From positions 558,001 to 622,000 of the forward strand of contig JAJGOT010000440.1 of NCBI GenBank assembly GCA_022457155.1: a stretch of DNA of 64,000 bases, read 5' to 3'. The notes under the pieces were generated by a model, which saw nothing but the letters and a program-made list of their open reading frames with translations, ran no database searches and was not told the origin of the DNA. The position numbers were made by a program, and so were the translations under genes. Source of the DNA: Cladopsammia gracilis. Taxonomy: Eukaryota; Cnidaria; Anthozoa; Scleractinia; Dendrophylliidae. This document shows positions 1 to 11,342 of the stretch, one piece after another; within the stretch, counting starts at the first letter, position 1, and every line of letters starts with the position of its first letter.

Positions 1-64
1 TACTCGTTCGGTCTTGACTTGTAGGCTTTGAGCTTTCACCCGACAACGTTAATTGAAATACTTG
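1..64. repeat. Right arm of a foldback (MITE-like) element cut by the window edge
   Basis: The sequence resembles the right arm of the hairpin element at 6931-7092; both share the stretch 'gacaacgttaattgaaat' and a ctttgagctttc block. The left arm would lie outside the window. Confidence 0.6.
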
Positions 65-185
65 TATACTAAACAGGATTAAAGCTGGTACAAATGTCAG
101 TTGTCAGTAAAATTTTAGTTTTTGTCAGTTAAAATTTTAGTCATTTGTCTGTAAACTCCATCCAGATCCTCTTAATTTGTCGCGT

Positions 186-470
186 GGAAAATTTATGTTT
201 TCAATAAATAAATAATAAATAAATAAATAAAATTTCCCGTTTACATGTAGTTCCGTACGAAAGCCTAGGAGGGCTAGGAGGGACTTCCGACTTCCGACTT
301 CCGACTTCCGACTTCCAACTTCTGATTTCCGACTTCCGACTTCCGACTTCCTATTTTAGATTTTAGATGTAGAGCTTCCCACTCACGGATTACACTTGTC
401 GCATTTCATCCTTTGAAGAGTGCGGGGGGTGGGGGGGGGGGGGGGGGGGGGTGGGGGAGGAGGAGGGGGT
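186..470. repeat. Cluster of simple repeats: (AATA)n, (ACTTCCG)n and a G run
   Basis: Three low-complexity tracts follow each other. Positions 200-232 are AATA/AAT-type repeats, about 285-350 are imperfect tandem heptamers of the type gacttcc, and about 422-458 is a nearly pure G run. An open reading frame through the G run on the minus strand (polyproline) is an artefact of composition. Confidence 0.85.
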
Positions 471-474
471 AGGG

Positions 475-1521
475 GGAATAGGGTGTCTGAGTTTTCTGCC
501 ACCCCTCTCTTTCACACCCGCTTCTCGCCATTTCATTTATTCTGATCGCGAAATATTGCGCAATAAAACAGGGTTTAACCTTCTTTATTTGTTCCTGTAT
601 TGCATTTTTTTTCAATTTCCCTGATCTGAGATCTGGAAATTTTAGCACCGCCCTTTCTAATTCTATTGCAGAATGGCGAAAATATAGTGGTTTGTCCCGC
701 AGTTCCGAGGTGGTGTGCGGAGACCAGAAAACGGAGATAGAATGCACAACTATATGTTGAAGCGGTTTGAGAATAAAATTCAAAAGGACAGCTACGGTCT
801 CGAATTTATTCTGTTGCTTCTTTGCTCATGTTAAGTTTTGAACATAGAAAGTAATAAAAATACATACATTCCAAGCTTTATTCTTTAGCTTTCAATTTCC
901 ATACAGTACCATATAACTGTAAATTTTCCACCACTTTGTCTGGATATCCGTGATGCACTCTATTAAAAAGCTGATGTTTATTCTAAAAAAGCTCAATAAG
1001 AGTGCAACGACTAAAGTTTCTATGTTATTGAACCAGTACTGGTTAAAAGCAGTTATTTGGGTTTATGAAAACATGTTAAAATAAAAGTCAAAAATCAAGT
1101 CGCGCAATTAATTCAAGTTAATTACCTGTCAAACGTTCTACTTGGATACTTAGGCACAGTTTTTGGCTGCCAGTTTCAACAGCATGACCGTCAAATAGCC
1201 ACCTTGGTGCGCTAAAGCCAAGTGTAAATTACGTGCTCACTTTGAATATTCATGAAATACTGAGCACTTTTCTTTGACACAAAGCTAAAGCGCGGCAACA
1301 ATTTGGGAAGCCATTGACATCATCAGGCCAGCATCATAACTGCTCGTCCGTAATATGACGCATGTTATGGCAGACACTTAAAAATTAAGCTAAATTATAA
1401 CACTTGTATGGATTCTGTCTTTGGCTTTCTGCTAACTCTTTCGCCCTCAGTACAAACCCCACAATTCTTTGATTCGCTCTGGTAAAGGCTTAACGTTTGA
1501 AACGTCATTATTGGGAAAGCC
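475..1521. other. Intergenic DNA with no recognised feature
   Basis: About 1 kb with only short, low-quality reading frames and no splice-consistent exon, tRNA-like box or clear inverted repeat that I could see. Confidence 0.5.
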
Positions 1522-1636
1522 AATAAAGTTTTGGGCATGATTAGAAGGAATCTTTGGAGTTGTTGTCCACTAGATGTGAAAGCCACTGCATATAAATCAT
1601 TGGTTCGTCCAAAGCTGGAATATGCCAGTCAAGCAT
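1522..1636 (+). pseudogene. LINE reverse-transcriptase fragment (upstream half)
   Basis: Frame aataaagtt... reads [15 protein letters not shown] and then [15 protein letters not shown], the well-known C-terminal thumb region of many non-LTR (LINE) reverse transcriptases (VRPxLEYAS..W.P). It stops abruptly at the large inverted-repeat element that begins at 1637. The expected continuation (WDPHFKKDI..LERVQRKAARFC) is present, but about 20 kb away on the minus strand at 21000-21554. The LINE was therefore interrupted by the element and later separated from its second half. Confidence 0.8.
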
Positions 1637-2566
1637 TACCCTGGGTGCCAGAGGTTTTTATTTTTTAGTGAAAACGGCGAATTTGAGCGGCGAAGCCGCG
1701 ACAACGAGGCGCAACGCGCCGAGAAAAAATAAAAACCTCTGGGCACTCGAGTACACAACCTCATTTCCATGCGATTTGTGGATCGGATATCTCACCAAAC
1801 CGGTTTTAAACTTTGGGGACCAAAGCGTGTCTGTTTGTTTACATTAAATCTAACAGCTGACATATTTAAAACGCGGTCGAGACAGAAATATTAAATCAAA
1901 AAAGATACATCGATGACATTTTTTCACTGTAGAGTGTCGAGAAAAAGGAGATAGAAGATTTTATTGTACACCTATTTCTCTTCCTGTCACCTACCAGTGG
2001 TCAGCGAAATCGTTCAGCGAGAATACCTGCAACTCCAAAGCACGCCTCCGTGCTAGAGATAAAAATTTTCCTTGTTCAAACAAAACTCTAAAGGTCACAC
2101 TCCACGATAACACGAATTAATAAGTCGTTTCTGGCCTGTCAACACCTCTTTTCAAGACCTCCTTGCGCTGAATAAATTAGTTCTCTGATATTTTGAAAAT
2201 TTGGATACTAAAGAGTAATCCACAGCGTTTCTTAAAGATCGCAAAAAGCCGCGATCTCTATCTACGTCCGCCATTGTTGTTTGTGTGGCTTCACTTTGGG
2301 AAACCGGTTTTTCACGCGCCCGTTGCGAATTGTTTCGGTCCAGCCAATCGAAGTTGCTGTTGCATCGTTAACTCCCGGTAGAGTCTGGAAACAAGTAGGA
2401 GAACCAATCAGCGACCTAGTTCAGATTCTGAACTAGATCCTCGCATGGAAATGAGGTTGTATATTCGAGTGACCAGAGGTCCGTCTCGCGAGCTTCTTCT
2501 AACCGTACGTTTATGCGGTTAATTTCACTCATGATATTCAGAGAACGGACCTCTGGATCCAGGGTG
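1637..2566 (+). mobile_element. Large complex-TIR element, copy 1 (930 bp)
   Basis: The element runs from taccctgggtg to ggatccagggtg. Each end holds a hairpin (ccagaggt ... acctctgg), and further in the ends continue as inverted repeats (acaacctcatttccatgcga against tcgcatggaaatgaggttgt), so the terminal repeats are roughly 160 bp and themselves fold. Copy 1 is identical in layout to copies 2 and 3 but lacks 114 bp of the internal reverse-transcriptase-like segment. Left flank 1628-1636 is GTCAAGCAT and right flank 2567-2575 is TAAATACAG, which do not match each other; each matches a flank of copy 3. The 9-bp target duplication inferred from these pairs is typical of Mutator-like (MULE) transposons; no transposase is present. 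Confidence 0.85.
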
Positions 2567-2836
2567 TAAATACAGCGATTCTTGGCACAAATTAAACTTC
2601 ATTGTGCACCCACCCATTGTGATAGCTCATTCAAGCAGTTGCGATGTAAAAGGATTTTCAAATTTATTGTAGATGTTCAAATTGTGTTGGTCTTCCGCAA
2701 AAACTTTACTTTATGTCCAGCTAGGTTTGATTTGAATTTGCAGTTCTGGTCAGTGCACTGCTTGGGAGAATGTTGACTGAAAATGCAATTTTATTATTAA
2801 ACAGCCTGTTATATAAACACTGGTTCATCCTTAATG
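2567..2836 (-). repeat. Truncated piece of the 22.6-42.8 kb array unit
   Basis: The reverse complement matches the end of each array unit (for example 26170-26452): the same reading frame (CAPTHCDSSFKQLRC) and the same run up to the gctgtatttac junction. Similarity stops near 2836. It lies next to element copy 1 in inverted orientation, 20 kb from the array, as expected if it was moved by an inversion. Confidence 0.85.
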
Positions 2837-2949
2837 CAGAAAATTAAAAATAGAAACGAAGGAAATAAAATAAATTATTGTAAATACCAGGGTATGTTAT
2901 TAGGCCAAATTAGCTTGAAAGACGGCCGACCGACCCGAAACATGTTTGT

Positions 2950-3335
2950 TGGTTTTCTCTACACTCCTCTAATGTTTGCAAACCGGAGATTCAGGTCATG
3001 AAACTTGTATAAAGGAGATCAATTTCTGATGTAAGATAAATGCACTCCTTTTGTGTTCAGTGCCTCTCAAGGTATCTGACGTAATCTTTACCAAAAAATA
3101 GCAACGGTATTCAAATTAAAACAAGGTTGGTGAAAAGACACGCAACTCGTTCCCCGGGCGTTACATGGACTTCGTGCTCCTCCGTGAAGGAGAAAGCCTG
3201 GGGACTAGGCTGTATCCCAACGATTTAACGTTTGGTGCTGACAAATAAAAGTTTATTTTAATTTGTTACAAGATGATTAATGTTATCAAATAATAATCAT
3301 CACGTAGCTATTATACAAAGAAATTTGTATAATTT
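2950..3335 (+). repeat. Interspersed repeat shared with 58250-58660 (probable PLE non-coding part)
   Basis: Blocks such as acaaggttggtgaaa, cactccttttgtgttcag, acgcaactcgttcccc and aacgtttggtgctgac recur in reverse complement at 58250-58660. Here the repeat leads straight into a Penelope-type GIY-YIG reading frame, so it is probably part of that retroelement; in the second copy the frame is missing. Confidence 0.65.
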
Positions 3336-3632
3336 GTGAATCAACAATGCGTTGTATACCATTTCCAGTGTGATCTGTGTGATGCAGGTTATGTCGGCTA
3401 CACATGCCGACACTTACATCAACGCATTGAAGAACACAAGGGGTCGGCAGTCGGAAACCACCTCAGACAGCAACATGATATGGACTTGAATGACATTGCG
3501 CGAAGTTTTAAGATTTTAAAGAAGTGCCAGAACAAATTTGATTGTCTTATTTTTGAAATGCTTTTTATCAAAGAACTCAAGCCAACACTGAACAAACAGT
3601 GCGACTCAATCCGCGCTAAGTTATTTGTTTAG
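3336..3632 (+). pseudogene. Penelope-like element GIY-YIG endonuclease fragment
   Basis: The frame encodes a compact GIY-YIG nuclease C-terminus: VVYHFQCDLCDAGYVGYTCR then HLHQRIEEHK, with the VY...YVGYT core, the following arginine of the helix and the glutamate of EEH. A Cys-rich CDLCDAG segment precedes it, as in PLE proteins. In PLEs this domain sits after the reverse transcriptase and nicks the target DNA. No reverse transcriptase lies upstream, so this is a 5'-truncated, non-autonomous copy. The frame has no internal stop over 98 codons. The first Met is arbitrary, since the open frame extends upstream. Confidence 0.8.
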
Positions 3633-3767
3633 AAAGTCCTTTAACGCTTGTTTTATTTATTTATTAGTTTAATTGTTTTTATGTAATTTTTATCACCTAT
3701 ATTCTTCACATTCTTATGTTTTTATACTGTAATATATTTTATGCTAATTCTGTATTTTTACATCCAC

Positions 3768-3805
3768 TTGAAAATGACCTCGGAGAGGTCGAAACGTCGT
3801 GATTT
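3768..3805 (+). ncRNA. Degenerate hammerhead-like motif downstream of the PLE fragment
   Basis: A stem gacctc-gga-gaggtc is followed directly by GAAACGTC, the stem II / GAAA / tiny stem III / cleavage-site arrangement known from PLE hammerhead ribozymes. The 5' core box reads AAAATGA instead of CTGANGA, so activity is doubtful. Confidence 0.4.
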
Positions 3806-3884
3806 TTTATCGCTAATCTTTGTAGCTAAATTTGTATACATACATTTTATCTATGCTACTCAAAATGATGCTACCAGCTTTTTA

Positions 3885-4280
3885 CTCGTGCCGGTACCGC
3901 AACGAGTTAAGGATTGCCCTCCGTTTTTCTCCTTGTTTTCCTCCGTGTTTTCGTATCTACTTTTGTGCATTGCGTTAGATCTGGGTACGATAATACACAC
4001 GCATGCACACTGCGAGAAATGTTGAACCCACGGTACTTGGGATTCGGTGTAATCGGCGTCGTTTTGCAAGGAAAAGCGAAACAAATATGCGTTTCATTGT
4101 TTGTTGCTGTTTACTCGTGACGGATACGGTAACGAGGTAAAGTTTGCCCTCCGTTTTTCTTTTTATTCTTTTTGTTTTCGTCTCTTATTTGTGCATCGCA
4201 TTAGATCCGGGTACGCCGAGAATACGCTTGCATGCAAGCAGAAGCGAAACTAATTTTGGTTTTATTTGCCAGTTGTTGTG
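3885..4280. repeat. Diverged tandem duplication (about 230-bp period)
   Basis: The block gtgccggtaccgcaacgag...attgccctccgttttt at 3888-3930 recurs at 4117-4160, and gcattgcgttagatctgggtacg near 3968 recurs near 4196 as gcatcgcattagatccgggtacg. No coding signal was recognised. Confidence 0.7.
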
Positions 4281-4669
4281 TTACGTAAGTGTTCCTCACG
4301 AGTAACGTACATTACCGGTACGAGTATAGGCTACGGGTAGCCTCTTGTTAAGTATGAAATGAAAAGTTTGCTGCAATGTAACACAGGTTTTAAAATACAC
4401 CTTTTTGCAAACAATTTGTAAAGGAATGGTCCACATGAGAATTATAGTAAACTTCATTGTTCTGCGGCATTGGCTCTTTCCCACATAGAATATCTTTGAT
4501 TTCAAGAATAGGGGAAGAGCTGATGGTTCATAATTATATTTCATTATAAAAATAACGAAAATCCATTTGCGTCAAATAAATTTTAGGAAATGTTCGTGCT
4601 TAACCAATCAGAATAGCAAAAGACAATAGCTAATAATTTTGCTTTTTTGATGAAGTTCCCCAAATACAA

Positions 4670-4890
4670 TATCTTTTAAAACTTGCATGTTGTGCGATTG
4701 GGTCTCGAATTACTTGAAACCGACCGTAAAAAAATTAGACAAAATGCACCTTGAACCTTAACTTTTTAGCAGTTGTTGAGTCTTGGCCAATGAGATCACT
4801 AGTTGGATGAAAAAAGTTGACATTCCATCGTGCATTGCCGTTCAGTACTATCCTTTTCATGCGGATCATTACTTAAAGATGAACTAAATT
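4670..4890. repeat. Interspersed repeat shared (inverted) with 48500-48725
   Basis: Shared blocks in opposite orientation include gttgacattccatcgtgcat, tgccgttcag, atgcggatcattac and aatgagatcact. No open frame is maintained between the copies, so it behaves as a non-coding repeat. Confidence 0.7.
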
Positions 4891-5877
4891 TTCTACTTGT
4901 TAATTTGTAATATGACTAAATATACTCTAACAAACATAATACATTTGTGAAGGTTTAATTCCTTAAAACAAAGCAAATAAGAAACAAACAAAATGTACAA
5001 TGAATTCCAGCTTTAAGTTATAGTCAATATTTATGCATATAGTATTTTATCTTATATTTTCTTTATATTACGTAAGGGATAATGCCCGAGTTCACTCCCA
5101 GATACCTACTCAGGGTGACATGGTTTTCAAAAATCCAGAAGTATTTTATTGATATTCTAACGAATTAACAAATAAACGTAATTTTTTCGACCTATAGCTA
5201 TTCGAATACAAATCTTTGTAATTCCCAATGGGCAGAACAGCAACCGTGAGCTTGCGATGCCTGTGGTTTGTCACCCATAGACACCGTCAAACCCTTTTCA
5301 ATATCGATTTTGAAATCTCCAAATTCAACTTGTTAGGGTTTTATCGTTTGATTTTGAACTCTAATAGGCGAGCTTTCATTCTGATAATGGAAAGATAATT
5401 CGTTGAAACTCGTTCCACATATACGATCCACATGCCATGCCACAACTGACGAAACTTGAAGTCAAGGATGGGCAGACTGGTTTCTACTTATGCTTGTCAG
5501 TGATTGGTAGTTTTTGGTCAAGCGCGCAATTTTTGGCCTGAATCACGAAATGAACAGCTGAGTGAACTGATGTGTGACAAGACAAGTCAAAGAACCATTC
5601 CTGTAACGTCAAAAACGTTTGGCTACAGAATGCGGCGAGCCCTTGAATGATACAAGGCGTTTGACCAATTGCAACAAGAATTAGAAGAAATTAAACGGCA
5701 AAGTGATCCTTACAGGCGGCATAAAAACAGAAACAGAAGCTAATAAAATAAAGTTTAAAAAAAATGAGATACGGAACAACGTTTTGGGACTTTAGCTACT
5801 GTCCGCTTAATTGAGGGTGTCAACTCAATACGGTGTCCGATTTTTTAATACAAGTTTGACTGTAATCGTGTTTGCAT
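4891..5877. other. Intergenic DNA with remnants only
   Basis: I see no gene. About 5805-5870 carries gtccgcttaattgagggtgtc and cggtgtccga, remnants of the same MITE family that is complete at 60490-60815. Confidence 0.45.
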
Positions 5878-6553
5878 TTAAGGTGGTTCGATACAGTTTT
5901 CTGGAGACCATACCAACATTTTTCAATCGGCTTTTAAGCGGTCTTCTCCAAGTCAGATCAAAGTGAAATTTTCACCACTAACTGGTTTTGAATTGACGTT
6001 TGGCCAAACGTCAATTCAAAACCAGTTAGTGAAATTTAGCACGTTTAAGATTTCGAATTAAAAATCCAACATAGACATCTTAAAATATGGTATATGGCAT
6101 ATATATTTCGCAAGAATAAAAAAAATAACAAGCTACTTTTTGACACTATCATTAAGGAATTTCACAAAACCAGTGTTAATCTCTCGATCAATTTATTACC
6201 AGTACACAAATAGTAAGGTTTGAAATATTATTGCGATTTATTTGAAATCAAACATACAGAATTTTTTTATTCTTGCAAAATATATATGCCATATATCATA
6301 TTTTAAGATGTCTATATGGGATTTTTAATGCGAAATCTTAAACGCGTTAAATTTCACTTTTACTGATTTCTAAGTTCCTTGTTTATCGTCGTCATGGTAA
6401 TATCGATTTTACCAAGCAATATATCTTGCCAAACTTCAATTCAAAACTAGTTAGTGGTGAAAATTTCACGTCGATCTGACTTGGAGAAGACCGCTTAAAA
6501 GCCGATTGAAAATGTAAGTATGGCCTCCAGAAAACTGTATCGAACCACCTTAA
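5878..6553. mobile_element. TTAA-flanked foldback element (676 bp)
   Basis: The element starts TTAA-ggtggttcgatacag and ends ctgtatcgaacc-acc-TTAA, with inverted arms of about 80 bp (ggcttttaagcggtcttctc against gagaagaccgcttaaaagcc). TTAA at both ends is the piggyBac-type target signature. A second, near-perfect 56-bp palindrome centred on TGGCCA lies inside the left arm at about 5977-6032, and further internal inverted repeats occur around 6084 and 6270. No transposase is encoded. Confidence 0.85.
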
Positions 6554-6930
6554 CCTGATTTCATCGCCAAGTTAACATCATATTGTCATTATGGTCGAAA
6601 CAAAAAATCGATTCAATTCCCAAACGACAATTTTGTATTAACTTTCTCAGACAAATGACAGTATGTCACCATTCAACCAATGGAACTGAAATGTTTTAAT
6701 TTCGTCCAACCAATCAGAAAAAAACTGAGTCAGTGCCGACAGCTGTCGAGCGTGCGTGAAGAATTCGCGCACTTTTTTTGTTTCATCACTGTTTAGTCCG
6801 TACTTAACAAACTCTTACAAGAGATTCATGCTGATTCAAATTAAGGCAAGTTATTGTTAAAGAAGTAGTGAAAAGAAGTATTCCACACAGTACGCTAAAG
6901 AAGAAGAGGATAACAATTTACCTCGGAGGC

Positions 6931-7092
6931 ATACAGCTATTTCGATTAACGTTGTCGGATGAAAAAGGCGAAAAGCCAAGACCGCAAGGTAGTATGGGAT
7001 TTTTATGCAATGGCTATTTACAAGTAACCATACAACCTTGCGGTCTTGGCTTTGAGCTTTCATCCGACAACGTTAATTGAAATAGCTGTATA
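6931..7092. mobile_element. Foldback element, about 160 bp
   Basis: Arms of about 55 bp (acagctatttcgattaacg ... gccaagaccgcaagg and ccttgcggtcttggc ... cgttaattgaaatagctgt) flank a 45-bp spacer. A related right arm opens the window at 1-64. Confidence 0.85.
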
Positions 7093-7334
7093 TATTTTAT
7101 CCAATAACAATGCAATGCATTAGCATTTGCATTGTTTACATGTGCAGTGCGAATTAGTTTACTTGCATTTTTTTCTAGGTGATATTAAAGCAGTTTAAGG
7201 AAAACTTGAGGCTATCAAAGACAAAAAAAAATACAAATAAATGTTGTTTATAGTGGACGAGCACTTAGCTATCAAGCTATTTCACAGGCACGCCACTTCA
7301 AATACAGAAACAAATATTGCAAATAGAACATAAC

Positions 7335-7495
7335 ATTTTAAAAATCCCAACTGGCAGGAGGCAAACCAGTTGGCTATATTTGCAAGAGTGGTCGAGGAGT
7401 TGAACTCGAGTGTACTTGAAACAACTCCAGAAAGTGGTCAGAGCGGGACTTGAACCCGCGGGAACCCGACGCCCTAACCACTCGAAGGAAAATGC
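7335..7495 (-). mobile_element. tRNA-derived SINE (truncated)
   Basis: On the minus strand, cgagtggttagggcgtc and then gcgggttcaagtcccgctc form the 3' half of a tRNA, including a good Pol III B box (GGTTCAAGTCC). A non-tRNA body follows, with gtttgcctcctgccagttgg. The A-box half is missing or diverged. Confidence 0.7.
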
Positions 7496-7965
7496 ATGGA
7501 ATTCATTGCGACTTGAGAGTTTTACAACAACTCTGGCATATAACAGCGAAGGTAATGTTATTTTCAACTTTATTCAGCAGTGGATTTCTAATGTCACGTA
7601 ATAGTTTATGAGCGCACTGACTTAGTTAAAAAATAAGAGGCGGTGTATATATAAACGGCTCGCGTAAATGCAACAAGCTGAACCGTGCTCAAATGCTTTA
7701 CACAAGCACATGTTATTCCAAAACTTAGAAATAATTTCCAACAGAATTTGAGGTGTTTTTATTTTTAACGACATAGATGTTGTTTTGTGCAAAAGGGCTT
7801 AATCTCAACAAATTTAGTTTCCTTTTATAAAACCGCTGTAAAGGTAACTTTTAAATCTACTGTCGATCGCGTAGTTTGTTTACTGTAATTGATCGAATAA
7901 ACATCGTTATCAAATTTCTGGCGATGTTTAAAAGTAAGGTCAATGAAAGGAAGCAACGATAGATT
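7496..7965. other. Intergenic DNA, nothing recognised
   Basis: AT-rich sequence without a convincing coding frame or repeat structure. Confidence 0.4.
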
Positions 7966-8195
7966 AGGGACGGACCATTTTATTTTTGAGGGGGAGGTTG
8001 GGCAATTACCAAAAATAATTCCTGCACAGCAAAAGTAGAGAAAAAAAAATCATGCACAGCGAGCCCAAGGAAAAAAAAAAATATCGCACAATCCCGAAAA
8101 AATTCTTGCACAACCTCAAGATGGAAAAAAAAAATTCATGCTCAGAAAAATTGCCCACCCACCCCTCCCCCACAAAAATAAAATGGTTCATCCTT
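7966..8195. mobile_element. MITE, about 230 bp, purine/pyrimidine-rich interior
   Basis: The ends agggacggaccattttattttt and aaaataaaatggttcatcct are inverted repeats, and the G-rich left arm pairs with the C-rich right arm. A truncated relative lies at 9649-9735. Confidence 0.75.
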
Positions 8196-8589
8196 TAGAC
8201 AGTCTGCTATTGACTTAGAGAACTAAGGTTGCACCTAATTTGACACAGTAATTGATACCTTTTATAGATTACATTCTTCTTTGCCATCCCTTCTGCTTCC
8301 GTGCTTGAGCTTTCGAACCGATCCGGTAAGTACATGTATCTTTGTATTACATTGCGAACAACTGAAATTTACACTTCGGTATGACATGACTTGAAGTCCG
8401 TTTGTATGTACATGTGGTTTTTAGTACAGTCGGTAATTGCGAGAGAGGATTTCGGTAAAGCACTTTTTAAAGCCAATAGACCACGTAGGTTAAAACCCTA
8501 CAAATAAATAAAGATGCAAAGCTCCCGGTACATGGAACAAATATTACTCAACCGAGGCAAAGAACCGTCCCAGCTGTTGTAAAGAAGAC

Positions 8590-9235
8590 CATGAATGAAA
8601 CTCTCGCGATTGTGTTAGATCTGTGTTGGCTCTGAATTTGGTTGGATCCTTCATTTTGTATTTATTATGCAGACGTCTGGGGCGCCAGTGACACTAAAAA
8701 AAACAACAACAACATACAAACGGAAGGTTCCATGACTGAAACTCTCGCGGGATATATATGTTGGCTCTGAATTTGGTTGGATCCTACATTGAGTAGTTAC
8801 TATGGTCACAATAGGGCCATTTATACGACAGAAAATAAGACGCGTCTTATCTAAGACGCGACTTAAATAAGACGCGAACCGATCGTACAAACAGTACAAA
8901 ATAAGCATTCGTGTCTTATTTTAGACGCGTCTTAAATAAGACGCGTCTTATCTTAGAACAGGGTTTTCAGCTGTTCTTATTTTGTCCGCGTCTTAAATAA
9001 GACGTGAACTTCCTCGTATAAATGCTTTTGCGTCCTAAATAAGACGTGAACAACAAGTGCGCCGTATCAAAAATAAGACGCGAACCATTTATACGTGATC
9101 TTCGCGTCTTATGTTGGACGCAAACGTATAAATGGTACACTTCGCATCTTATTTAAGTCGCGTCTTAGATAAGACGCGTCTTATTTTCTCCCGTATAAAT
9201 GGCCCTAATATATGCAGACGTCTGGGGCGTCAGTG
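8590..9235. repeat. Direct duplication interrupted by a MITE
   Basis: The module gttggctctgaatttggttgg...gcagacgtctggggcg occurs at 8624-8685 and again from 8760. The second copy is split by the MITE at 8814-9205 and resumes at about 9210 with gcagacgtctggggcg. Confidence 0.75.
8814..9205. mobile_element. TA-flanked MITE rich in GACGCGTCTTA motifs (392 bp)
   Basis: The termini gggccatttatacg and cgtataaatggccc are inverted and TA flanks both sides (8812-8813, 9206-9207), consistent with Tc1/mariner-type targeting. The interior repeats aataagacgcg / cgcgtcttatt in both orientations more than ten times. Confidence 0.85.
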
Positions 9236-9648
9236 CTTCGCGGCCTGGAAAATATCCACCACTAGCAACTCCACTTCGGTAAATAGTTGTTAAATATATA
9301 CATGAATCCGGTGTGCAAACTCATGCAAACGCATGCCGTGACAATACCTCTCAACGTAACTAATTTCCTGCGAAATTCCTAGCGAAAAGCATATTTCCGA
9401 TCCACAGATAAACAGTCACGTTTTGGTGCTTTTGTTAAGCCTTTAATTCCTAACAGTGCCAAAAATCAAAATTCAAGAAAAATCCCAAATTTCATTCTGT
9501 AAAATATTGAAAAACAAATGGTACCGTGCAAAAGTGCTGCCAAAGAAGTTTCATTTGAATGGTCACACCATAGAATTTCGTCGAAAGACTCATAAGTTAG
9601 AACTACACTACATGTCTCCATAATTGACTCTGGGAGTGAAAAGGTTAA

Positions 9649-9735
9649 GGGACGGACCATTTAATTTTTGTGGGGGGGGGGGGGGGGTGTTGGGCAAGTA
9701 CCCAAAAAAATTCCTGCAGAAGAAATTTAAGAGAA
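9649..9735. mobile_element. Truncated MITE, same family as 7966-8195
   Basis: Starts agggacggaccatttaattttt followed by a G run and ttgggcaagtacc, then loses similarity; the right arm is absent. Confidence 0.65.
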
Positions 9736-11342
9736 AACAAGAGGCTACCAGTAGCCTTTACTCATGCGCAAGAAAGTTTTATGGTTTATTTTAAACGTGT
9801 CACGCACCGCTACCACCTCAACGAATTTTGCGTGACACACATTGCACCATCAGTCAAGACACGGGGAAGACACGTTGATTTTTTCTGTACTTGCTTTGAA
9901 TATTTAATTTATTGATCCCCGTTCAAACCCGCATTATAGTCTTATACTTCCCAAACCGTGAATTATTTCTATTACATTGGGCATTGGGTTATTCCAGAAA
10001 GAACCCCCCCCCCCCCACCCCACCCCACCGACGGATGGCAAGATTGTTTCGTTTCATGCAAATTTCGTGTGGAATGTAATTCGATCGCGCACTCCACAAT
10101 ATTTGTTCTAAAGGTCAAAACATATTTCCTTGAATGAAAATGTCATTCCCTTGAATAAAAGAGTCAAACGCTCATCAGAATTCATTGATTTTCTGTTTAG
10201 GGAAGGCTTGGCGATTTGTTTAGCCTAATTGCAGCGAGGAGCGCTAGGGTCTGCGAATTATATTAGTCTCAAGAGCAAAACGCGTTAAATTATCGCATCG
10301 AGGAAGCTCTCGGCAACGCAAGCAAATCAAAGAATTTCTCGTGCGGCCGATATTTCGCAAAAATTCTCACTGATAACAGAAATAAACAGTCCATGAAATG
10401 TTTCTTACAAAGTAAATGGACATTCAAAAATGTTATTTTCTTCACTGTAGTTTTCCAGGAATGCTTGAAAATTCTTAGTAAAGTCTGCCGCTTCGAGCTT
10501 CGAGTATGAATTCTGTAGGAACACATATCTCGCTTTGTGCCGGGCTTTGTGTCTCGCTTTGTGATCCTCACAGGATGATTCCATCGCTTTCAGCTCTCTA
10601 ACTGCCACTTCAAAGGCATACAAATCGTCTTAAGGACTCTTTCTTTCCATTTCGAAGTCTTCAAAGGCATGTTTACATTTTGGTAATGGAAAATGAACGT
10701 CTGAAAAATTGAAGTGTAGAGCACAGAAGAGGCCATATTTGTTTGAATCTGAAATTCTTCTCTGAGTGACAAACCGATTCTCTCTAGTCCCCCCTAAAAC
10801 CCAGACATGTGCTCGGTAGACGGATTTTGATTGGTTTAACCTTCCTGAAGCCTTTTATAACAATAGGGGGCAAAAATAACTTCTAGGGGAGGCAGGGGCG
10901 AGTTCGCGTACACTAAACGTGATTACGGGCACGCCACTTGGCACGCCGAAATCACGAGGTCGCGTGTCAACCAATCAGACCAGTGAAAGTCGTCCCGCGG
11001 GATACGGGAAACTTTAAAAAAACAAGGCAATTTGTGACTACAAAAAGCGGGACAAAAATCTTACCGAAACCTTGACTCATGCTGCTATGCGCATGAGTAA
11101 AAAGAAAGAAAGCACGTGAAAAAAAATCAAGCGTTTTGGTAAAAGAATTATTGCAAATATATATGCTGAAAATTCATACTATCTCGTCAATTATCATCCA
11201 GTTGTTTCGTTTCACACAATGCAAATTTATGTCACGCTAAGATGTTTTCAAAACGGCAAATCCACAGCGACAAACCAATGAAGAGTGCCGGATCTATCGT
11301 AGACCTGGATCAGTAAAAATCTTGAAATAGTAAAGGTAAAAG
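9736..11342. other. Intergenic DNA with unexplained minus-strand frames at 10405-10772
   Basis: Two adjacent minus-strand frames (10590-10772 and 10405-10623) could be one reading frame broken by a shift: the upper ends near ICMPLKWQLES and the lower continues YAFEVAVRELKAMESS. The lower frame contains a short internal tandem (HKAR three times) and ends FECPFTL. I do not recognise it, and splice sites are not obvious. It may be a decayed gene or chance. The rest of the stretch has a C run at about 10003-10016 and no recognised feature. Confidence 0.3.

Noticed and set aside
406..783. 125-codon minus-strand frame with a polyproline end
   Set aside because: The C-terminal part is translated from a G homopolymer; no domain, splice sites or start context of note.
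7410..7601. 63-codon plus-strand frame and 89-codon minus-strand frame
   Set aside because: Both cover the tRNA-derived SINE; the apparent protein comes from the SINE body.
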